This document shows, piece by piece, positions 5,794 to 11,788 of a stretch of 11,788 bases of DNA; position 1 is the stretch's first letter; every line of letters begins with the position of its first letter. The DNA is from Anaerolineae bacterium CG2_30_64_16 (lineage in GTDB: Bacteria > Chloroflexota > Anaerolineae > CG2-30-64-16), in assembly GCA_001871755.1 (NCBI GenBank), contig MNXL01000134.1, positions 1 to 11,788 on the forward strand, read 5' to 3'. A program made the translations under genes and the position numbers. The notes beneath the pieces are model-generated. The model saw only the letters and a program-made list of their open reading frames with translations. It made no database searches and was not told the origin of the DNA.

Positions 5794-7850
5794 CCCAGCG
5801 TGAAGACAGGCCGCCGGCTCGGCCCCCAGGCCCGGCCGCAGAGCCAGAAAGCTCAAGACTGATTACAGCCTCCAACGATGGTCAGCCGCCTCAACTGCCC
5901 CGCGGCGAGATCGGCCGCCGGCCGCGCAATCTCACCACCCCGCCACCCGATCCCGCCGAAGCGCTTTACTACGAAGGGATGGCCGCGTACCAGCATCGAA
6001 ACTGGGAGGAGGCGCTCGCGCGTTTCACCCGGCTCAAGGAACTCCAGCCCAGCCGGCCCGGCCTGGATGCCCTGTTGGACGAGGTGCGCTGGTTTCTCCA
6101 ACTTCAGGCGACCGCACCCGGCGCCGAGACCGTCACGCGCCGCGAGGCCGCCCCGACGGAGGGCCGAGAGGCGAACGCGATCATCCCGCGCTCGCGCCTC
6201 GGCATCCGCAACTGGCAGAGTTGGGGGCTGATCCTGCTGGGCGTTATCGGCGTCACCGCGCTGCTGCTGATTGCACTCCAGGGCCGGCTGCCCTGGACCA
6301 ACGCGGCCGAGCGGGAGGCCCAGGAATTATACAATCGTGGCCAGGCCCGGCTGACGGTCGGGGACTACGAAGGCGCGCAAGCTGCCTTCCAAAAACTGTT
6401 GGAAATCTCGCCGGATGATCCCGAGGCGCGGCTGGGGCTCAGCCGCGCCGAACGGCAACAAACGCTGGCTCAGGGGTACGCTGCGGCCGAGGCGGCCATC
6501 GCTACAGAGGACTGGGACACAGCGACCGCCGAACTGGCGGCGATCCTGGCGATCGACAGCAGCTATGCGGACGCGCAGGTCAAGGCCGATTTCGTCGCCC
6601 AGCGCCGGCGGCTGGCAGGGTTGTACGATGATGGCAGCCGCCTGTACGACTTGGGCCAATGGCAGGATGCAATCAGCCAATTCGAGAAGATCCGCGAGCT
6701 GGACAGCTCCTATCGGACCGAGGCGGTTGCCGAGTTCCTGTTCATCTGCTACTTGAACGCGGGCCAGACACTGATCGAGGATGCCAACGGTGTCGTTGCG
6801 CCGGTGCAAAAGGCGATCGAGTATTTTTCCAACGCCCTCGCCATCCACCCGCGCAACCGTCCGGCCGCGGACGCCCGCCGGCTGGGCAACCTTTACCTGG
6901 ACGCCACCCGGTCGCAGGCAGCAGGGAACATCGCCGATGCGCAGGCGCGACTGGAAGTGCTCCTGGCCGAAACCCCCACTTACGCCGACGGCGCGGCGGC
7001 CCGGCAGCTCTACGACCTGTTGGTCCAACAAGCGCAGGCCGCGGTGCAGGCAGATGATATCCCAGCGGCCGTAGCCCTCTACGAGCAGGCCCAAACCCTG
7101 GCCGTCTCGGACCAGACCGCTGCCAGCCAGGGGAAAGCGTTCGCCCTTTCGATCACGCCGACCGCCACCCCGCGACCCACCAACACACCGCGACCCACAA
7201 GCACGGTTGGACCGACTTCTCCGCCGATCACGCCCACTCCCTACGCCATCCTGCGCACCGGCGTGCTGAACGTGCGTTCGGGTCCCAGCACTGCGTACCC
7301 GGTCCTGGGCCAGGTCCGCACTGCAGATCCGCTGGTGATCACCGGCCGGAACGCCGATAGCTCGTGGCTGCGCGTCTGTTGCATCGCCGGGCAGGCCGGC
7401 TGGATCGCGGCCGGGTTGGTGGAAGTGCAGGGCGCGGTCGCCGGAATGCCGATCGTCGCCCCGCCACCTGTGACCGGCGCAACCCCACGACCGCAAGCGC
7501 CGGCGAGTCAGGTCGTGTGCGTATCGGGTCAGGTGCGCAACACGGCCGGCGCAGGACCGCTGGCGGGCTGGACCATCGTGCTGCAAGCAGCCAGCGGCGC
7601 CAGCCAGAGCCAGCGCACGGATGGCAACGGCGTCTATCGTTTCGCGGGTCTGACGCCCGGCATCTACACCGTCGCCGAGACGCCGGAAATCGGCTGGCGC
7701 GCGGTCAGCCCGCAGGCCAACACCATCACCCTCAGCGCGGCCGCCGACTGCCAGATCGTGGATTTCTGGAACGAGCGCAGCGAGCCGCCGCCGTCGCCGC
7801 CGCCGCCAACTCCGTCGCCGCCGCCGCCGTCGCCGACGCCCTATCGGTGA
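5790..7850 (+). CDS. Membrane-spanning TPR protein with extracellular SH3 and SdrD-B-like domains
   Basis: This 686-residue protein begins with a Pro/Arg-rich N-terminus and a TPR-like pair of helices (57-105), probably cytoplasmic. One transmembrane helix follows at 145-165 (WGLILLGVIGVTALLLIAL). Outside, a run of TPR-like helical repeats spans about 175-440, with recognisable units near 177-210, 283-307, 335-355 and 411-437. A Thr/Pro linker (455-485) leads to a bacterial SH3 domain (486-547, VLNVRSGPSTAYPVLGQV), a family often linked to cell-wall binding. A beta-sandwich at 576-662 (DGNGVYRFAGLTPGIYTVAE) resembles SdrD-B or carboxypeptidase-regulatory-like domains. Cys577 and Cys654 could form a disulfide bridge. 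The tail is PPPSPPPP-type. GAGG (5782-5785) precedes the ATG by 4 nt; the previous stop is 25 nt away. The role is inferred as an envelope scaffold linking cytoplasm, wall and surface proteins; no enzymatic motif is visible. Confidence 0.85.
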   Translation: MTQREDRPPARPPGPAAEPESSRLITASNDGQPPQLPRGEIGRRPRNLTTPPPDPAEALYYEGMAAYQHRNWEEALARFTRLKELQPSRPGLDALLDEVRWFLQLQATAPGAETVTRREAAPTEGREANAIIPRSRLGIRNWQSWGLILLGVIGVTALLLIALQGRLPWTNAAEREAQELYNRGQARLTVGDYEGAQAAFQKLLEISPDDPEARLGLSRAERQQTLAQGYAAAEAAIATEDWDTATAELAAILAIDSSYADAQVKADFVAQRRRLAGLYDDGSRLYDLGQWQDAISQFEKIRELDSSYRTEAVAEFLFICYLNAGQTLIEDANGVVAPVQKAIEYFSNALAIHPRNRPAADARRLGNLYLDATRSQAAGNIADAQARLEVLLAETPTYADGAAARQLYDLLVQQAQAAVQADDIPAAVALYEQAQTLAVSDQTAASQGKAFALSITPTATPRPTNTPRPTSTVGPTSPPITPTPYAILRTGVLNVRSGPSTAYPVLGQVRTADPLVITGRNADSSWLRVCCIAGQAGWIAAGLVEVQGAVAGMPIVAPPPVTGATPRPQAPASQVVCVSGQVRNTAGAGPLAGWTIVLQAASGASQSQRTDGNGVYRFAGLTPGIYTVAETPEIGWRAVSPQANTITLSAAADCQIVDFWNERSEPPPSPPPPTPSPPPPSPTPYR
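7784..7840. repeat. CCG/GCC microsatellite-like tract
   Basis: A nearly uninterrupted run of CCG and TCG/CCA codons encodes the proline-rich C-terminus of the TPR/SH3 protein. Such tracts change length easily by slippage in steps of three and would alter only the tail length. Confidence 0.6.
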
Positions 7851-7857
7851 GGTCACG

Positions 7858-9453
7858 ATGAGCCTGACCCATCGAAATGCGTATCCTCTCAGTAGCGGGG
7901 GGGGCTCGGTCACAGACCGGCCACAGCAAGGGCGCCCCGGCATGGGGGCGATTTGGCTGCTGGCGGCCACGGTGCTTTTCCTGGCCCCCTTGCTGCTCCT
8001 GCCCTACGCGACCGCGGCCCACCTCGCCGGCTGGTCACTCGTCGGGCTGCGCGGCGAGACCGTGTTGGCGTTGCACATCGCCAGCGGCAGCGGGGAGCGC
8101 ATCATCTATGCGGAAACACGCACCGGGCTTTGGCGCGCCACGACCGCCGCGGCCTGGCAGCGGATCGATGGCCCGTTGCCGCGTACGAACCTGGGTGGAC
8201 CCGCACTGGCAGCCTGGCGCGTCGTGCCCGGCCGGGCGCGGCAGCTTTACGCCTTGACCGGATCGGGCACGGGCCGCCAACTCTACCACTCGGAGGATGG
8301 CGGCGACACCTGGCAGATCATCGGCCCGGCGCCCGGCCAGACCCGGCGCCCCCCACTCGTCGTGCAGCCCGGCGTGAGCGGCGCAGCCGACACCATCACC
8401 CTGGTCACCGACAGTCGCGTTCAACGCAGTGTGGACGGTGGCGCCACCTGGACACCTGGCGGACCCTGGCCCAGCCCCGCGGACGCGGCGACCGCGACCA
8501 CAATCGCACCCCGGCATCCGACCGTGCGCGGGATGCTTAGCGACCTTAGCGCGCCGGATCGCCTGTATGCGCTCGCGGCCGAGGGCGAGCTGTGGCTGAG
8601 CGACAGCGGCGGGCTGGCCTGGCGGGCCGCCCTGCCGGCTGAACCAGCCCAGGCCGGCGCGCCGGCCGCGCTCGATCACCCGGTCACCGCGCTGACCATC
8701 GCGTCCTATTTTGGCGTACGCATCTGGGCAGGAACAGCGACGGGGCTGGCATACAGCTCCGATGGTGGCGCCACCTGGAGCGAGCGCCCTCTCCCACCCG
8801 GTTCAAACGGCCGGCGGGTGACCGCCCTGCTCGCCGACCCGCGCGTCCCGGACACCCTCTACGCAGCGCTGTCAGACGGCTGGCTGTATCGCAGTGACGA
8901 CACCGGGGCCACCTGGCACGGTCTGGGGCGGCCCGGCGCGGGCCGCGTGACTGAGCTGGCCCTTGACCCGGACACGCGCGGCCAACTCTACGCGGCCACC
9001 GACAATGGCATCTGGGCGCGCGCAGTCGCGCCGCCTCAGCCCGAGCCCACCGACCGGGCGCCCGCACCGGGCACGTTCACCGGCGAGCCATCCGCCACGC
9101 CGACGCAAACGGCCACCGCCACAGCGACAGCCACGGTGACAACCGCGCCGACCGCCACAGCCACGGTGACAGCGACCGCGACCGCCACGTTCACGGCCGC
9201 GCCGACCGCCACGCCGACACAAACGGCCATCGCGACAGCGACAGCCACACGGACGCGCGTACCGTCCCGCACACCTGTCCTCAGCCCAACCGGTCCTGAC
9301 GCGACTGCCACGCCTGGTGAGCCACCCATTGAGTCGCCTACTGAGCCGCCGGTCACTCAGCCGACCCGCGTCCCGCCCACCGTGCCGCCGCCCACCGTGC
9401 CGCCGGTCACAGCGTCACCAGTGACGCCCTTCGCCACGCCGTTGCCGAGGTGA
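7858..9453 (+). CDS. Membrane-anchored Asp-box (BNR/sortilin-like) beta-propeller protein
   Basis: From ATG 7858 this gives 531 residues. GAGG at 7849-7852 overlaps the previous stop codon and supports this start. A hydrophobic segment at 31-52 (AIWLLAATVLFLAPLLLLPYA) is an anchor or signal peptide. Five Asp-boxes of the S-x-D-x-G-x-T-W type follow at 145-152, 191-198, 248-255, 300-307 and 346-353, spaced 45-57 residues, with a degenerate strand near 90-102. This suggests a six- or seven-bladed propeller like those of sialidases, sortilins and photosystem assembly factors. I see no sialidase catalytic set, so a binding role is more likely. Residues ~390-531 form a Thr/Pro stalk. Residues 15-25 are encoded by the 30-bp repeat and a G8 run, so ATG 7942 (503 residues, weak AAGGG nine bases upstream) may be the true start. 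The next gene begins within 10 nt. Confidence 0.82.
   Translation: MSLTHRNAYPLSSGGGSVTDRPQQGRPGMGAIWLLAATVLFLAPLLLLPYATAAHLAGWSLVGLRGETVLALHIASGSGERIIYAETRTGLWRATTAAAWQRIDGPLPRTNLGGPALAAWRVVPGRARQLYALTGSGTGRQLYHSEDGGDTWQIIGPAPGQTRRPPLVVQPGVSGAADTITLVTDSRVQRSVDGGATWTPGGPWPSPADAATATTIAPRHPTVRGMLSDLSAPDRLYALAAEGELWLSDSGGLAWRAALPAEPAQAGAPAALDHPVTALTIASYFGVRIWAGTATGLAYSSDGGATWSERPLPPGSNGRRVTALLADPRVPDTLYAALSDGWLYRSDDTGATWHGLGRPGAGRVTELALDPDTRGQLYAATDNGIWARAVAPPQPEPTDRAPAPGTFTGEPSATPTQTATATATATVTTAPTATATVTATATATFTAAPTATPTQTAIATATATRTRVPSRTPVLSPTGPDATATPGEPPIESPTEPPVTQPTRVPPTVPPPTVPPVTASPVTPFATPLPR
7897..7904 (+). repeat. Run of eight G near the gene start
   Basis: Eight consecutive G lie 13 codons after ATG 7858 and abut the 30-bp element. 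Gain or loss of a G would throw the 7858 start out of frame, while leaving ATG 7942 unaffected. Confidence 0.7.
7903..7932 (+). repeat. 30-bp palindromic element, copy 2
   Basis: This is the reverse complement of 1660-1689 with one mismatch. On this strand the hairpin is GGC-t-CGGTC-ACA-GACCG-GCC, with loop ACA against GCA in the other copy read on the same strand. It lies inside the reading frame opened at ATG 7858 and ends 9 nt before ATG 7942, which directly precedes the hydrophobic segment. Confidence 0.75.
8652..8669. repeat. 18-bp GC palindrome-containing repeat, copy 2
   Basis: Identical to 5674-5691 over 18 bp and again encoding AGAPAA, here between two propeller blades (residues 266-271). 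Confidence 0.5.
9094..9248 (+). repeat. Thr-rich stalk repeat DNA
   Basis: A 41-bp unit at 9094-9134 recurs at 9208-9248 with three mismatches. The sequence between is made of related GCGACCGCCACAG-type units. Together they encode the TATATATVT part of the stalk. This is the usual signature of internal duplication in an extended extracellular linker. Confidence 0.65.
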
Positions 9454-9458
9454 TGCCG

Positions 9459-11788
9459 ATGCGCCAAGCGCCCAGCCCGCCAGGCCCACCAGGCTCACCC
9501 AGCCAGACGGCCAGCAACCAGCCCAGCGTCAAGCCCGTCAGGCCGCCCGCCAGGCCAGCCAGGTTCGATCGGGCCAGCAAGCAGGGCGACCGCACAGCGC
9601 GCCTGGCGCGCGTCCAACAGCGCTTCGATCTGCCCGGCCGCTGGGCGTTGTTGGCGCTAGGTTTTTGGGTGGTGTGGCGCGCGCACGAAGCGGGCTGGGC
9701 GGGGATCTGGCCCTGGATCCTGGGCGCATACGCGCTGATCGCCCTCTTCACCTCGGGGTTCTGGGCCAACCACGCCGAGAGCCGCCAGGGGGGCCGAGCC
9801 GCCCACGTGCTGTCCTATGCCGCATACGCCGCCGATGCGATCTTCGTATGTGCGTTGATCTGGCGAGACGGTGGGCTGGGCAGCCCGCTCTACATCCTCC
9901 TGCTACTCCTGGCGCTGAAGGCGGTCGCCCTGGCGCAAGCGTTGCCGGGGATGTTGTGGGCGCCGTTTGTGTCCGGGCCGCTCTACGTGGTGGCCTTGTG
10001 GCTGACCGCGGGCAACCTCGCCTTTCTCGCCGACCCCAGCTTCCAGGCCCGCTACCTGTTGATGTGGGCCTGGTTGATCGGAAACGTGCTGATCGCCTGG
10101 GAGCTGGCGCGGCGCTCCGCACAGGCTGCGGCCGCCTGGGCCGAAGCGGCGCGCCTGGACGCCGCGCTGCTGCAACAACAGGTTGCGCTGGCGCAGAAAA
10201 CGGAGGTGTTACAGCGCACCGCCACAGACCTGGGCGATCGGGTGCTGGAGCTTCGTTCCCTGCAAGAGGTCGCCAGGGGCCTGGCATCGACCCTGGGGCT
10301 GGAAGAGACGCTGCAACTGATCGTGGAGCACTTGCGCGGGGTCACGGGCAGCAGCCATTGCGCGGTGGCGCTGGTGGACGCCGACAGCGCGGCCATGCCC
10401 TGGGAGGGCAGCCATCTGGCCGGCACCCTGGCCGTGGATCAGGCCCCCGCGCCCCAGGCCTTTCGGGTGACCCTGGCGGCCGAGCCGGCCACTCTGGAAG
10501 CACTGCGCCAGAATCGTGCGGTGCGGGTCCAGGGCAACGCCCCCCGCGTACGCGGGGGCACCCCGTTGCACCAACTACTGGGCGCGGGCGCCTATCTGAT
10601 CACCCCTCTGGTCTCACGCGGCCGGCCCATCGGCGCGCTCTATCTGGCCAAGCACTCGCTCGGTGAGAGTGCAGGCGCGGCCGCGGGCCGTGACAAGACC
10701 GAACAACTGGTCAGCAGTTTCGCCTACTTTGCGGCCACCGCCATTGAAAACGCGCGTCTCTATCAAGATGCCTGGGAAAAGCGGCGGGAGTTGGAGGCCG
10801 TGCTGGCAGGCATCGGTGACGGGGTAGTCGTCGTCGACCCGGACCTGAACGTGATCCTGATCAATCCGGTCGCCCGAGACATCCTCGGCCTGGAAGGTGA
10901 ACCGCCCGCGGGCGTGCCGCTCGGCCCCTACCTTCCCGCGCCGGCTTTCGCCGACCTGCTCAGCGAGACCCTCCGGGACCAGCACGAGTTGATCCGGGAG
11001 TTGAACCTGGAGCCGGGCAGCGACGACATCACGCGCACCTACGGCGTGCTGGCATCGCCGGTGCTGGATGCCGATGAGGAGATCAGCGGCGTAGTCGCGG
11101 TCTTGCGCGACATCACCACTCAGAAGGAATTGGAGCGGATGAAGTCCAACTTCCTGTCAGTGGTCAGCCATGAGTTGCGCACCCCGCTCCACTCCATCAA
11201 GGGGTTCGTGGAGATCATCTTGATGGGCAAAACCGGCCCGGTCACGGAGTTGCAAGAGGACTTCCTGCAAACCGTCAAGGCGCAGACCGGCGTGCTCCAG
11301 CGCATGATCGACGACCTGCTGGAGTTCTCCCGCATGGAGGCGGGCCGGGTCAAGCTACAGTTGGCGGAGGTGTATCTGCCTGGCGTCGCGCACGCGGTCG
11401 CGACGAAACTGGCGCCGCTGGCCGAAGAGGGCGGGCTGGAACTGATCCTGGACATGCCCGATAACCTGCCGGAGATCGATGGTGACCCGGTGCGGCTGGA
11501 GCAGGTGTTGACCAACCTGGTGGAGAACGCGATCAAATTCACCGCGCCCGGTGGTCAGGTCCGGCTGACCGGTGGCGAGCTGGGAGATCGCGTCCGGTTG
11601 ACGGTCGCGGACACGGGCATCGGCATCCCGCCGGACGAGCAGGAGCGGATCTTCGACCGCTTCTACCAGGTGGACGGCAGCGAGCGCCGCGCGTACCGGG
11701 GCACCGGGCTGGGGCTGAGCATCTGCAAACACCTCGTGGAGCGGCACAACGGCCGCATCTGGGTGGAGAGTGACGGCCTGGCAGGCCA
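9459..11788 (+). CDS. Sensor histidine kinase, TM-GAF-PAS-HisKA-HATPase (3' end cut by window)
   Basis: The frame stays open for 776 codons to the window edge. After a Pro/Arg-rich, probably disordered N-terminus (1-50), about six hydrophobic helices span 58-215. A coiled-coil linker leads to a GAF domain (about 268-433), a PAS domain (444-560; DGVVVVDPDLNVILINPVA), HisKA with the phospho-accepting H571 in SHELRTPLHSIKG, and the ATPase domain with N-box NLVENAIKFT (N686), G1 DTGIGIP (718), F-box IFDRFYQVD and G2 GTGLGLS (748). Only the last few dozen residues are missing. All key residues are present, so it should be active. GAGG (9447-9450) lies eight bases before ATG 9459; ATG 9453, overlapping the previous stop as TGATG, is only two bases from it. 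Its multi-helix sensor lacks a large outer domain, so it may sense the membrane, a small ligand via GAF/PAS, or a partner such as the neighbouring envelope proteins. Pairing with the regulator at 674-1372 is inference. Confidence 0.93.
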   Translation, partial: MRQAPSPPGPPGSPSQTASNQPSVKPVRPPARPARFDRASKQGDRTARLARVQQRFDLPGRWALLALGFWVVWRAHEAGWAGIWPWILGAYALIALFTSGFWANHAESRQGGRAAHVLSYAAYAADAIFVCALIWRDGGLGSPLYILLLLLALKAVALAQALPGMLWAPFVSGPLYVVALWLTAGNLAFLADPSFQARYLLMWAWLIGNVLIAWELARRSAQAAAAWAEAARLDAALLQQQVALAQKTEVLQRTATDLGDRVLELRSLQEVARGLASTLGLEETLQLIVEHLRGVTGSSHCAVALVDADSAAMPWEGSHLAGTLAVDQAPAPQAFRVTLAAEPATLEALRQNRAVRVQGNAPRVRGGTPLHQLLGAGAYLITPLVSRGRPIGALYLAKHSLGESAGAAAGRDKTEQLVSSFAYFAATAIENARLYQDAWEKRRELEAVLAGIGDGVVVVDPDLNVILINPVARDILGLEGEPPAGVPLGPYLPAPAFADLLSETLRDQHELIRELNLEPGSDDITRTYGVLASPVLDADEEISGVVAVLRDITTQKELERMKSNFLSVVSHELRTPLHSIKGFVEIILMGKTGPVTELQEDFLQTVKAQTGVLQRMIDDLLEFSRMEAGRVKLQLAEVYLPGVAHAVATKLAPLAEEGGLELILDMPDNLPEIDGDPVRLEQVLTNLVENAIKFTAPGGQVRLTGGELGDRVRLTVADTGIGIPPDEQERIFDRFYQVDGSERRAYRGTGLGLSICKHLVERHNGRIWVESDGLAG

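Noticed and set aside
6327..7970. Long minus-strand open frame (547 codons)
   Set aside because: It is a shadow of the TPR/SH3 gene: its Arg runs are simply the complement of the CCG tract at 7784-7840, and the sense strand has clear domains and a ribosome binding site.
7858..9453. Sialidase or photosystem II assembly factor assignment for the propeller protein
   Set aside because: Asp-boxes are shared by many propellers. The catalytic Arg triad / Tyr-Glu set of sialidases is not apparent, and a Thr-rich stalked anchor does not fit an assembly factor.
9665..10666. Plus-strand open frame of 333 codons in another frame
   Set aside because: It overlaps the histidine kinase membrane and GAF region. 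Composition is Arg/Gly/Ala-rich without motifs, whereas the kinase frame carries all expected boxes.

Overview
The window is GC-rich DNA from a bacterium that I would place, with moderate confidence, in the Chloroflexota. The grounds are stylistic: long Thr/Pro-rich linkers of the TPTATPT/TATATAT kind, an SH3 + TPR membrane protein, an Ig-repeat secreted protein with an 'RRHMPLV' sequence just before its tail, and a multi-domain GAF/PAS histidine kinase. No rRNA, tRNA or marker gene is present to confirm the lineage. All five recognisable genes lie on the + strand.

Layout. Positions 1-590 hold no convincing gene. They are visibly less GC-rich than the rest and carry several palindromes, including a strong interrupted palindrome at 483-512 and an 11-bp-phased direct repeat at 432-449. 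A very good sigma70-type promoter (TTGCCC, 17 nt, extended -10 TGGTATAAT) at 591-619 drives an OmpR/PhoB-type response regulator (674-1372). A 360-nt spacer follows with a cluster of hairpins (1377-1443) and a 30-bp palindromic element (1660-1689). Then come: a ~1343-residue secreted protein with nine Ig-like repeats of two alternating types, an FN3-like module and a C-terminal jelly-roll-like domain (1733-5764); a membrane-spanning TPR / SH3 / SdrD-B-like protein with a poly-proline tail (5790-7850); a membrane-anchored Asp-box beta-propeller protein with a Thr-rich stalk (7858-9453); and a sensor histidine kinase that runs off the right edge (9459-end).

The last four genes are separated by 25, 7 and 5 nt, each preceded by a GAGG-type ribosome binding site, so they look like one operon. 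The regulator and the kinase bracket three envelope proteins. A reasonable reading, as inference, is a surface-sensing or surface-building module: a large extracellular repeat protein, a protein with TPRs on both sides of the membrane and an SH3 domain outside, a tethered beta-propeller, and a two-component pair that controls or reads them.

The most unusual sequence-level observation is a 30-bp element present twice in opposite orientation (1660-1689 and 7903-7932, 29/30 identical). Each copy sits just in front of the hydrophobic export segment of a gene. The only difference lies in the loop of a hairpin whose stem is conserved. In the second copy the element abuts a run of eight G.
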